DNA of 64,000 bases from Aphrocallistes beatrix. Taxonomy: Eukaryota; Porifera; Hexactinellida; Sceptrulophora; Aphrocallistidae. The stretch is from contig OY725493.1 in NCBI GenBank assembly GCA_963281255.1, forward strand, positions 1,363,550 to 1,427,549, in the 5' to 3' direction. Made by a program: the position numbers and the translations under genes. Shown here one piece after another: positions 11,714 to 21,500 of this stretch. The notes beneath the pieces are model-generated. The model worked only from the letters and a program-made list of their open reading frames with translations, was not told the DNA's origin and made no database searches. The number at the start of each line of letters is the position of its first letter. The first letter of the stretch is position 1.

Positions 11714-12195
11714 GTTGAATTGTTGGAAGAATACAAAGGGAGTAATTCTTCATAATATATACCTAACTGCTGCTGCATTATTGTATAACAGCTATCGGTA
11801 GCTCTGTAATCAAAAGGATTCTGGAATAGTGGTAATCATGAGAAATTGTTGAGGTAATCAATTAAATTTAAATTAGTATTCAGATTGTAAAATAATTGGA
11901 ATTCTTTCAAATACAACTCAGCGTGTAGGAGTAGAACTTGTGCAATGGTAAGGCAATGTTTTGAAGAACTTATGAAGCAGTGCAGTGTAATTAACTGCTT
12001 CAACAAATCAAACAAAATTATTCAATAAAAGAATTCGCATAGTCTCATTTCATAAACACTGAAATGGATGATCTTATTTAACCAAGATAAAAGCAGGATT
12101 TTTATAGTACAATAATCTTGTTATCAGAACTAAGTGAGAAATCAAATCGTACTAATAAAATGATTAAATAATTTACAGGATTTAAATGCGTGCCG
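11714..12195. other. Intergenic, hAT-derived gene to ZUP1
   Basis: About 480 bp of AT-rich sequence. It should contain the 5' region of the hAT-derived gene and the 3' UTR of ZUP1. Nothing else is recognisable. Confidence 0.4.
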
Positions 12196-13686
12196 TCAAA
12201 TAAAGCGTTTGAAGGGAGCTATGATCTTATAGGCCTCTCTCAGACGTGGTTCTATAAGCCCGTCTATGAAGACGATTTGATATTGCTGCTTTTTGAACTG
12301 GCTGGACATTCGCGAGAGCATCCATACCAGTTCTCTATCCCTCTCCCTAACACACCTCCTCAGCTTGCCAGGGTCCACCTTGGGGTCGAGCAGGATGAGG
12401 TAGCGGTTGCTCCGGTATTGTCCGCAGCCGATGATAGTCTGGCTGTGGCCGGAGTACTGGAGGTAGAGAGGAGGACGGTCAACAGAGGCTCGGAAGAAAT
12501 CCTCAACCCATCCCACAAGATGGATATGTGTCCCGTTTAGACCTGTCGGTCTCACAAAATCCAAAACTTCTGCCTTTACTCCGCATGACCTCAGCAGGAC
12601 TGCGGTCTCCGTGGCTCCTATCCATGTCCGTGTGTCACGGACTTTGAACCCGAGGTCTCGCGCCCCCACCGGATCATACCCTGCACGCCACGCCTCGTCT
12701 AACAGTTCCTGAAGACGTGGGACTGTTGGGACTTCTCTCTTGAAGATTCGGCTCATAGGCTCGCGGTATTTCTCACTCTTCAACAGACTCCCGACAAGCA
12801 TCTGGATATTTCTGTATCCGCAGCCCCAGCCCCTGTCCCCTAGGGAGTAGGAGAAGTGCGGAGTGTCGATGGAGAGGTAGAAGCGCCAAGGAGGTGTGAA
12901 ATGTTGGTACGAGTAGCGGAGACTCTGAATAACCCCCTCAGAGCAAGAGGTGAGGTCATCTCTGCCTGTGTGCATACTCTCCAGCAGATCTTGTTTCTGG
13001 CTGTAGTACTTTTGTGATGAAATCTTCCCGCGGGAGACATCCTGATCTAAGCGATTGATGGTCTGTTCCATGAACCCACCCCTCCCCCTTTCCCCTCTCC
13101 CCCTTGTCCCCCTCCCTCTTGTCGCCGCTCCATCCGACTTGTAATCTGAGAGAGTGTGGACCTTGCTGGTCGGTTTGTACTTGGTAGAGCTGGTTGGACC
13201 GGGGAAAGGAAGGGTCGAAGGAGTGACATAGCCAATTGTATTTTTTCTGGATGTTGGGTTGGAGGGTCGAGTGGGTGGACTGAGGAACGGACTCAACGGA
13301 ATCATGTTAGGTATCGTAGGATGTGACTCATTCTCTTGCTGCTGGAGGGATAGAGCTATCTGGAAGTCAGAATCCTCAACGGAAAACTGCTGTTCTTCTC
13401 TGAGCTGGAGAGCTGTGGCCATCTGCACATCCTGCGAATAGTCCAACTGCTGCAAGCTAGAGTCAGGAGCTGTGTGTGAACGGGAATGCAGGTCGAGTTC
13501 GGTTAGTGCTATCCTGCTCCAACACCCAGGGTGTGAACAGACCACCCACCCTTCATACTGCTCCTGTAACTCAACCGAACATAAGACGCAATCATCATCT
13601 TCCGATTCGTCTCCGATCGCAGATTCCGATTCCGATTCGTCTCCGATCGCGGATGCCGCCGCCATAATGCAAGATAATCCAGCCAA
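12196..13686 (-). CDS. ZUP1: ZUFSP/ZUP1-like K63-type deubiquitinase (peptidase C78)
   Basis: A single-exon 496-aa protein. The N-terminus has a Cys/His-rich finger region (C-V-L-C ... C-S-H-P-G-C ... H-S-R-S-H). Two UIM/MIU-like helices follow (VQMATALQLREEQQ and FQIALSLQQQ), which bind ubiquitin in this family, and then a low-complexity Gly/Arg stretch. The C-terminal C78 papain-like domain has the nucleophile in DRGWGCGYRN (~residue 288), the His in YSGHSQTIIG (~415) and the Asp in LLDPK (~430). The triad is complete, so activity is expected. The family cleaves K63-linked ubiquitin chains in genome maintenance. A second in-frame Met (residue 8) is an alternative start. Confidence 0.88.
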   Translation of the reverse strand: MAGLSCIMAAASAIGDESESESAIGDESEDDDCVLCSVELQEQYEGWVVCSHPGCWSRIALTELDLHSRSHTAPDSSLQQLDYSQDVQMATALQLREEQQFSVEDSDFQIALSLQQQENESHPTIPNMIPLSPFLSPPTRPSNPTSRKNTIGYVTPSTLPFPGPTSSTKYKPTSKVHTLSDYKSDGAATRGRGTRGRGERGRGGFMEQTINRLDQDVSRGKISSQKYYSQKQDLLESMHTGRDDLTSCSEGVIQSLRYSYQHFTPPWRFYLSIDTPHFSYSLGDRGWGCGYRNIQMLVGSLLKSEKYREPMSRIFKREVPTVPRLQELLDEAWRAGYDPVGARDLGFKVRDTRTWIGATETAVLLRSCGVKAEVLDFVRPTGLNGTHIHLVGWVEDFFRASVDRPPLYLQYSGHSQTIIGCGQYRSNRYLILLDPKVDPGKLRRCVRERDRELVWMLSRMSSQFKKQQYQIVFIDGLIEPRLREAYKIIAPFKRFI

Positions 13687-13791
13687 ATAGCTTATGGTAC
13701 CAAATAAGCATGCTTAAGACTGTGCATATAGTGATACTATTAGTATGTACTGTAAGAGAGCTTCGAGGTTACTAGCTAAAACCTCAAAATA

Positions 13792-14556
13792 TTAGTCATT
13801 TTGCAAAGACTGTTCTATTCGTTCTGAAGTAATAGCTAGCGGGACTATGGTGAATTGATTTTGGGGCAGAAGTGACAGTTTGAAATTGTTCGCAATAAAC
13901 TCTTTATAGCCCTTCTTCCCATTGGGCATGAGTGTGTAACCGTCCCCCGTGAACTTCTCAAGGATTCTCAGCTCACAGTACAGGAACAGTCTCACTTGCC
14001 AGGCACTCCTAGGAGCGGGACAGCAGAGGAACCGAGCATAGCTGAAGTAAGGAGAAGTCAAGTCTGACTCCTTTTTGAGCTTTAGACACTTTATAAATTT
14101 AACACCACTTTCCTTTTCAAAGTAACCACAAGGTTGTGTTGATAAGATGTCTCGGTGTCGAATGAAATCTTCATATGCTCCCGCAAACCTCTGTGCTATC
14201 ACCTCACCTACTCCATCCCACGTAGCAGGGTAGGCGCAAACTGGGGAAGGAGACCCTGCCTCTACGCGAAATATTACAAGCCAGTACTTGTACCTCATCA
14301 CTTCCAACTTCCATCTTACGTACTCAGCGATCAATCCCAGTTCCATCAGCACAGTGAAAGGGTCAGATACGACGTAACCTCTCACTGCACTGAGGGCGTC
14401 CTCTCCGAACAAGAACGTTGTGTCCTTCCCAGCGGACAATTCAGTCGGAGGTCCGTTGTCAGGGGGTATCGCTAGTATTCTCCCAAATACGGCATACTGC
14501 TCCTTGTCATTATCCAAGTACTGAGAGAAAAGGTCTGCAAGGGAACACTCTGCCAT
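13792..14556 (-). CDS. Unrecognised 254-aa protein
   Basis: An intact single-exon frame packed 105 bp upstream of ZUP1 on the same strand and 235 bp downstream of VPS29, with ordinary coding composition. I do not recognise the family. It has no signal peptide or TM segment. Aromatic-rich regions (MRYKYWLVIF; C-G-Y-F-E-K-E-S-G-V-K-F) and a Cys pair (FLCCPAPRSAW) stand out. It looks like a globular soluble protein. Its position between conserved housekeeping genes and its clean frame argue that it is real. Confidence 0.7.
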   Translation of the reverse strand: MAECSLADLFSQYLDNDKEQYAVFGRILAIPPDNGPPTELSAGKDTTFLFGEDALSAVRGYVVSDPFTVLMELGLIAEYVRWKLEVMRYKYWLVIFRVEAGSPSPVCAYPATWDGVGEVIAQRFAGAYEDFIRHRDILSTQPCGYFEKESGVKFIKCLKLKKESDLTSPYFSYARFLCCPAPRSAWQVRLFLYCELRILEKFTGDGYTLMPNGKKGYKEFIANNFKLSLLPQNQFTIVPLAITSERIEQSLQND

Positions 14557-14791
14557 TCCTCAAACAAATTATTAATCTAGCTACACTACACAATAGGTGG
14601 CGAGCATTATTTCGAATTTCAATGTAGTCGAGATGAGTCTAGATAGGAATTATATTATTCTTCATTGGTGAATCAACTGTCTTATCAGGTGAGCATCCAT
14701 AACATTCATTATATACATACAGGACACACGAGTAGTACGTGACATTAGATAGATAATATACTATACTATCAATACTATGATTCAGAGAGAC

Positions 14792-15340
14792 TCAAGCTCT
14801 CTGATACTCCACCTTCTCCACCTTCACATCGTCATTGACCAGCTTGTACGTGTAGGCCGTGGCGAGGTTCTGCTGGATGTCCATCACCACGAATGAAGGG
14901 TTGACGGAGCTGTCCAGGGGGTTGTACGCCCCCGTGGCAGAGCCTGGGTTCAGGTAGAACTTGCCTTCATTCTCAAACGCTTCTAGCTTGTGCGTGTGTC
15001 CATACACCAGGATGTCCACGTCCAGCTGCCTCTGTATCAGACTCAGACTCTCGTGGTCTCCCCAAGGGACCACTTGGTGTCCGTGAAGGAGACCGATCCG
15101 GAAACTCCCGACACTCACCACCTTCTGCTCAGGGTATGTCGTGACGTCATCGAACTCCCCCTTCACCACGTGGACGTCGGCGGCTAGCGACTTGAGGTAG
15201 TCGAACGTCTCGCGCGAGCAGAGATTCCCGGTACACAGCACGTGCTGGATCTTGCCGGGCACGAGCAGGGATTTGAACTTCACCGGTATCCCCGCCTCGC
15301 GGTACGGTATGTGTAGGTCTCCAATTATCAGCACAAGCAT
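14792..15340 (-). CDS. VPS29: Retromer subunit VPS29
   Basis: A 182-aa protein near-identical in layout to animal VPS29. It has the metallophosphoesterase fold with [45 protein letters not shown] and [11 protein letters not shown], ending [11 protein letters not shown]29 is a scaffold of the retromer endosomal sorting complex. In the family the phosphoesterase site is degenerate: a GNHD His is absent, and here the position reads G-E-F-D-D. The start chosen is the Met of MLVLII, as in other animals; the frame stays open 19 codons further upstream. Single exon. Confidence 0.95.
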   Translation of the reverse strand: MLVLIIGDLHIPYREAGIPVKFKSLLVPGKIQHVLCTGNLCSRETFDYLKSLAADVHVVKGEFDDVTTYPEQKVVSVGSFRIGLLHGHQVVPWGDHESLSLIQRQLDVDILVYGHTHKLEAFENEGKFYLNPGSATGAYNPLDSSVNPSFVVMDIQQNLATAYTYKLVNDDVKVEKVEYQRA

Positions 15341-15469
15341 TCCACTACTATATCTAGTTGCTAGGTGAAAGGAAATGACGTAATGATAAACGTACATACA
15401 AAAGAGCAGCTATAGAAGCAGAGCATATCAAAATGTGTGAGAAACATATTAAACAGTTTATAATCTAGC

Positions 15470-15880
15470 TCAACTACTCGGGTTCATCAGCTCCTCCACC
15501 TTCCAATCCTCGTGACTTCCATCGGGCAGGTAGCGCCGTATGATCATCGGGATCTTCTTCTCATTCAGCTCCATCGTAGCGATCTTGAGGGGGTCTGTCT
15601 CACCGTCCAGATCCACCATCACAGGAGCTCCCATACTGATCTGGAGTGCTCGCGTACCCAGGATGCGAGCGCGTTCGTATTTGGTCATGAAAGGGGTCGT
15701 GATACGCTTAGAAGGGTCACCCGCAGTCCCCGGACCTGATAACACGTCCACATGATCCTCTCCCAGGTTCCCGAGCTCAACCTCTGCATCGTGAATCTCA
15801 TCTATGTCCTCATCCGAGTCTCCGATGTTGTCTCCATCGTACTCCGCCATGTCTCCGTAGTTCGGGTCATCGTCATCCAT
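15470..15880 (-). CDS. POLR2F: RNA polymerases I/II/III shared subunit RPB6
   Basis: A 136-aa single-exon protein. The N-terminal ~60 residues are strongly acidic. The C-terminal half is the conserved RPB6/omega fold, with [23 protein letters not shown], then [14 protein letters not shown] and IRRYLPDG. Length and order match animal RPB6. It is shared by all three nuclear RNA polymerases and helps assemble the clamp. It lies 130 bp upstream of VPS29 on the same strand. Confidence 0.96.
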   Translation of the reverse strand: MDDDDPNYGDMAEYDGDNIGDSDEDIDEIHDAEVELGNLGEDHVDVLSGPGTAGDPSKRITTPFMTKYERARILGTRALQISMGAPVMVDLDGETDPLKIATMELNEKKIPMIIRRYLPDGSHEDWKVEELMNPSS

Positions 15881-16014
15881 CTTGAATGGTGGCTGTTTTG
15901 CTAGTTACGTCATAATATTCAGAATGTTATGAATGGAAAAATAATATATAAGCTTTATTACTAGGAGAATAGAACCTGAATAAACATATAGTCACTAAAA
16001 TGGAGAATGTACTC
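15881..16014. other. Short spacer with probable polyadenylation signal
   Basis: The 134-bp spacer between the TRIM-NHL stop and the RPB6 start contains AATAAA on the minus strand at ~15953-15960. This would fit a polyadenylation signal for the TRIM-NHL transcript. Confidence 0.5.
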
Positions 16015-17904
16015 CTACTCGAGTGTAAATACAGAAACTTCCTTTGCTGTACAGACAACACGCCCTGTCCCATCGGTAGAGACGCCATGCAGGGTGTAAG
16101 GTTTAATTCCTTTCAGCGAGAGCTTCCCTTCTTTCACCCCGGAGTCACTAAATGCCAGGATATGACAGGCTGCAGAATCTGCCACCAACAAACAGCGAGC
16201 AGATTCATCGTACGAGATTGAGACAGGAAGGATCAGGTCGCGACCCTTGCCGAACATCCCAAACTGAGCGAGCACATTTCCTTCCGAGTTCAGATGAATG
16301 ATACAAGGATCTGCTCCGACTAGTATCCACACAGTGTTGTCTAATGACACACACACATCCACTGGCTTCACAATAGCGAATCGGTCGTTACTTGAGACAA
16401 TGTCAACAGGCTTCCCGTTTTGTTCTAGTTTCTGCACCCTGTTGTTATCGCAGTCCGCAACCCAGATGTGTCCGTCCGCACCAGCGCTGATCCCCTTCGG
16501 GGACTGGAAATCTCCAGGAGCAGTCCCCCACGTTCCGAACCGACAGAAGTAGATCCCCTCCAACGAGAAAGAGACCACATTGCCTACGCTGTTGTCACTA
16601 ATCCAGAGCCTCTTGCCGTGTATGCACAGGCCCCATGGGTTCTTGAATTCGCCCGGACCTCGCCCTAGCTTTCCAAAAGCGAGAATTTGCTTCCCTTCAG
16701 GAGAAAAACAATGGATGAGTGAGTTTCCTTTATCCACAACAAATATTTTCCCTTCTTCTCCCATAGATACGCCTCGGATCTTGTTGAGGTTGTAATTCGC
16801 CCCAAAATGGAAGCTTGGCTGCTTTCCTTGCATTGAGTACTTATGCGGTACTACCACTGCAGAGGAGAGAGAAGCTCCTCTGCACTGGTCTGGCTGGACT
16901 GGTTTCTGTTTAGGAACCGTCTCGGTTAATGGCAGCAATTTGTCTGTGACTCTAGGCAAGAGAGAGAGCTGTTCTTCTTTGGACTGGGCGAGTAGTGGGC
17001 AGGACTCTGTGATACGAATCGCTTGGTAGAGCTGGTTCAGAGTAGACTCGAACTGCTGAGTCTGAATAAACAAGGTGTTGATGACGTTATCAAACTCTGT
17101 CCTCATTTGATTCAGTTTCCCATCTCTTTCATTGTTAAGTTTTGCTAAGCGTTCTTGATATCCGTTCTCAATTTCTTCTTTCTGAGTCTGCCTTTTCTCT
17201 TCCAAGGATCTTTTCTTCTGCTCAGATTGCTGTAGCGACTGTTTGCAATCGTCGATTTTCTCTTCTAGGCTCTCTTTGCACTTAGACAAGTCTGAGCGCT
17301 CTCTTTCCAGAGCTTCATCCACTCCAGTGACCATATGTCCGCCATGATTTATCCTCACGCAGCTGGAACAAGCTAGAGAGCTGCAGGTGTTGCAGTACAG
17401 CTCTAGCTTAGAGCTAGGGTGCAGGGAGCAGTGCTGAGGGGAATCAGCGGGAGGGAGAGATTGGTCTGGTTTAATATCTTTGCGAATACAAACGTGGGAT
17501 GTAGCACCTGGATAGAAATTCTGGTGCGCATTCCAATCGATATTGCACATATAGCGCTTGCATTGGATACAATATAATTCAGAGGGAGATATTTTGCCTA
17601 GGCAGCAAGGACTACATGGCGATATACCGATGTTGTTCCTGATGTCTTCTTCGTTAGTGTAATGCTGAATCAGAAAATTGTCGTCTAGATCTGCAGCGCC
17701 GTTAGGAGCAGGGGTGAGGATGCTACAAGCGGTGCATTCTATGGACCCGCCAAGAATCCTCTCAGACAGACACGTGTCACAGATGATGTGGTTGCATTTG
17801 AGGAACTTAGAAGAATGTTGGATCGTTTTGCAGGTTATGCATGCGAGTGTCTCGTTAACCACAGAGTGCGGGCTTACACTTCCAGACCCCAGCCTCTCCA
17901 TCAA
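16015..17904 (-). CDS. TRIM-NHL protein (RING, B-boxes, coiled coil, NHL propeller)
   Basis: A single-exon 629-aa protein. The RING finger lies at ~22-61 (C-I-T-C ... C-N-H-I-I-C-D-T-C ... C-T-A-C). An atypical B-box 1 region follows (~95-140), then B-box 2 at ~158-198 (H-C-S-L-H-P ... Y-C-N-T-C ... H-G-G-H). A charged coiled coil spans ~200-310. The C-terminal half is a six-bladed NHL propeller with repeated G-x-G-P-G-E-F-x-x-P-x-G-x-x and D-x-x-N-x-R-V-Q units. The domain order is that of TRIM2/3/32/71-type ubiquitin ligases, in which NHL blades bind RNA or protein. No filamin domain is visible, so TRIM71/TRIM2 orthology is not claimed. Confidence 0.9.
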   Translation of the reverse strand: MMERLGSGSVSPHSVVNETLACITCKTIQHSSKFLKCNHIICDTCLSERILGGSIECTACSILTPAPNGAADLDDNFLIQHYTNEEDIRNNIGISPCSPCCLGKISPSELYCIQCKRYMCNIDWNAHQNFYPGATSHVCIRKDIKPDQSLPPADSPQHCSLHPSSKLELYCNTCSSLACSSCVRINHGGHMVTGVDEALERERSDLSKCKESLEEKIDDCKQSLQQSEQKKRSLEEKRQTQKEEIENGYQERLAKLNNERDGKLNQMRTEFDNVINTLFIQTQQFESTLNQLYQAIRITESCPLLAQSKEEQLSLLPRVTDKLLPLTETVPKQKPVQPDQCRGASLSSAVVVPHKYSMQGKQPSFHFGANYNLNKIRGVSMGEEGKIFVVDKGNSLIHCFSPEGKQILAFGKLGRGPGEFKNPWGLCIHGKRLWISDNSVGNVVSFSLEGIYFCRFGTWGTAPGDFQSPKGISAGADGHIWVADCDNNRVQKLEQNGKPVDIVSSNDRFAIVKPVDVCVSLDNTVWILVGADPCIIHLNSEGNVLAQFGMFGKGRDLILPVSISYDESARCLLVADSAACHILAFSDSGVKEGKLSLKGIKPYTLHGVSTDGTGRVVCTAKEVSVFTLE

Positions 17905-18519
17905 TCAGGCCTTATGATAGTGTACTAATATTCAGAAACAACAACTACTACTGTATCTTTATGCGAATTAGTTTATAAATTGGGAAGTACTAGAAACGTG
18001 AAAAGGCACCAGAGGCGCACAAGTATTGTTCAGCGCAAGAGAGCGAAGCTTACTTGTTTTAAAATAATTTTAAAATACAGTCGACTCCGCTTAATTGGGG
18101 TACAGCGGGTCTCGTATATTCCGAATATCGGATGTATTGCAATACTGTGTTAGAAACGTTTATTTTAGAACGGAAAAATTAGTAAGTGATAGAACAGAGA
18201 TAGGAGGTGTCCGCCGACCGCACAACAAAATCAAGTGAAGTCTGTTGTATATACATACTTTTTCTAAAATAATTGCAAACTTTTAATCATACAAATTATT
18301 CAGATACAAATAATAACAAATAGAATACAAAAATATTAACAACTTGACAGAACAACTAGATCTTCTGAAACTTTCTACATTAAGAGTATTTAAAAATAAA
18401 ATTAATTTTTCTAGGTAAAGGACGGGGGAAGTAGCATATGAGGAGAGGTCAAGACATGAATCCCAAGAGTCATTGAAGTATCCAACTTATATTCTTAAAG
18501 TATATACTCTTGGACCATG
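17905..18519. other. Intergenic, TRPM 3' end to TRIM-NHL 5' end
   Basis: About 615 bp, AT-rich. At ~18078 a stretch CAGTCGACTCCGCTTAATTG resembles one end of a pogo/Tigger-type inverted repeat. I find no matching second end nearby, so it is at most a truncated element. Confidence 0.35.
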
Positions 18520-21500
18520 TTACATACTACCCATGGTATCTCCTTGCATACTGAGGAAGTCTTGCTCACTCTCAAATGAGGCTGTACCGCGTACCAACGA
18601 ATCCACTTTGTTGGTCAGAGTGACGATCAGGTGCTGAGTGTTCTTCAAGCGATTATCAACTTCTGTGATTCTCTTGTCCAAGTTAAGTTCATTTGTTTGT
18701 TCGAGATTAAAATTGCAAGCCAGAACGCATCTTTTCTCGAAGTCAAACAGCATTTTCTCTTTCTCTTTACGCTCGTCATCTCCCTGATCCTTACTTCTCA
18801 CTGTCGCGTCAACTCGATAGCGGCTGCACACTAAGTAGAGCCTCTTCAGCACGCGATAGAATATTACAATGACGTTGAAAGGTGGTGGGAGGACAGGTTT
18901 GTCGCGAAACTCTTTCACGGAATTAAAAAATTTGTATTTCCAGTAAATAGCAGCGTTTGATTCAATCTCAACGAAAGTGTTATTAAATTTCGCGATTATG
19001 ATATTGATTAGAAGGATATTCGACAGGATCAACCAAATTACTAAGAAAAAATAGACGAAGAAATTGGACGATACGAAAACCTCTGGAAAACTATTTCCAA
19101 ACATGGCGGAACTCCCATTAGTGAAAGCGTTAGCCTGGATGTGTTCTAAGAAAAACTCACCAAATACTTGGAAGTAAGGTCGGAATAGAATATTCCCGAA
19201 CACGAACGCATAAGAATTTGGATCGTCTCGTGGAAGGTTTGGGTAGAGAATCGTCTGGGACGCTACACCATAAGCGAGAAGGAAGATGAGAGCTAGAATG
19301 AGGAAGCTGCCTAGGTTCTTGAGCATCCTGAACACCATGTAGACGAATGGACCAGAATCTTTTATAATGACTAAGAATTGGAGAAGACGGAAGAAAAGGA
19401 CAAACCCAATGACTGCGTACATGTGCCTACTGTATGATAAGGGAACTTGGGGAATGAGACGAAGACATGTGCCCATGATGAAAAATAAGGCGAAAGCAGT
19501 GTCAAATTGATTCCAGCGATCGTTAAAGTAAGCTCTGGCCCTTTTCATCACTCGTCCACTCCCTGCGAATAACTGACGTACTTCTTCCAAAATATAAGTC
19601 AACGACCAAACTATAAATATCCATTCTAACGGGTTCAGGTTGGGAGAAGGGTGCCACTGAAATAGGACTACAAACGAGTATAGAGTCAAGTATAATATGA
19701 AGACGATCACATACGTGATGAACTTGATGGATGGAGATGTGTAGAATTTGAGATAACCTAAGGGTGAACTGGGCTGAGGGTCACTAAAACTGATCAGAAA
19801 ATAGATGAAGAAGGGAAATATCATGGAGAGTAGTTTCTTCCAGAGTTTGTTCTGATGGTAGAGTGGTTTCTTCCACTGCTCATCTAGCAGGGATTGGACA
19901 CAAGGGTGTGAAAGAAATGTCATACAGCGCCCAGTGACTGCCATCTCTATACAGTTGTTGTCATCATACAGGCGATTCTTTTGTTGTAATATGAGATGTG
20001 CTTGCTCCTTATCGCGTTTGTAAGCCTCCTCCATCATCCCGACAGCAGTCATTTCAAACTTATCAGCGACTTCCACCAGTAATCCCAGATCGTTCTCTGA
20101 CACGATTTGATCGTCCTTCAAGTGGTGGTGCACTCCTGTTATAAGAGCCTTGGCAGCTACTGCATTGAATATCACTGAGTTGGTATTGTTGAGCAGAACC
20201 TCTGCCATTCTCCATCGCTGAGTGAGGATAGCCCAGATGAATAGGTTATCTATGGGTTGGTCCACTATTATGTCCTGCATACCTTCATTCTCCACATAGA
20301 CATCCTTGAACGAATACTTGAGTACGTACTTGAGTAATTTCCCTATCTCAACGATGGGAATTTTCTGCTGATCTTCAGATATTGGCCCGTTCGTTTGATT
20401 AGGAGGGTTGCTGTTCTTATTGTGTGGTTTCAAAGTTTTGATAGTGGAGTGGGGTACATTTGGGTGCTGATCGATATTTGAGCGGTCCACCAGTTGTTTA
20501 AATAGCATATTGTTATTGTGCTTTCTTTCATTCGCGACGAAATACAACCGCTCAAGGTTCTGTTTTACAAAGGAAGCATGGTCGATCACATTTCTCTCCA
20601 GCATCAATTCGAGAAAATCGATCTGGTTCAAGATAAGTATGGCAAAGTAGTGCTGGAACAAGTCGGTATCCCCCCAGACCATGCTCTCAGTGAATATATT
20701 CTGTTCCGCCAGGTCAACTCGGTTCCAGTCTATGACCAGGTCAAGCGCCTCCTTCAGCTTCTCTTTGCCAGTACTCTTTCTAGATTTCAGAAGCGCGACA
20801 ACGATAGCTTTACTCAAGTCAGCTCCAAATGTCATGTTCATGTCGAACATAGTGAACAAGTTAGGTTTGTCTAAGATAAATCCAATATTCGTTAAGATCT
20901 CTTCACCTTGAGCCTCGTTCTTAAAAAGCCCGCAACATGATTTGAGAAACTCTTGCTTTGTTGACGCCTTTTTCTGGTCTCGTACCGTAAGTGTGAAAAT
21001 GTAGCTATGAATTTTACGCATCAGCTCGTTACTGCTGATAACGACCGTTGCTACGTTCTTATTCATAGACTGGCCTACTTGTTCAATGACATGCAGCGTG
21101 TTGTCGATGACTATCCTTACAATGGGAAGTGGTTCTGTCCCGATTTTGAGATGGTTTGAAACAGTCTCTTCTATGCAACTCCACTGATCTAACGATTGTC
21201 CGGAAATGGATTTGGATAGCATGATGAAATGCGAGTGATTGACATCTAGTAGGTTTCTGTCTGGAAAGCAAAGACTCGAGGTGTCTTTGCTATAAGTAAT
21301 GCTATCCATGGGGTTTTGAAACAATGTACCTTTGTAGATGTTATCTGGATTCACCATACCAATTATGGGAATTGGTGCGTCGTAGTCGCCAAAACCAGTC
21401 CCGATGAACCAATCTCTCTGGTTTTGCTCCTTCTTTGCAAACCGCTTATAGGCATGGCTCTGAAGACAACTCCCAACGAAGGCGGAGATGCCCTTGTTAA

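Noticed and set aside
12190..12540. Plus-strand 116-codon frame
   Set aside because: Lies wholly antisense to the conserved C78 catalytic domain of ZUP1.
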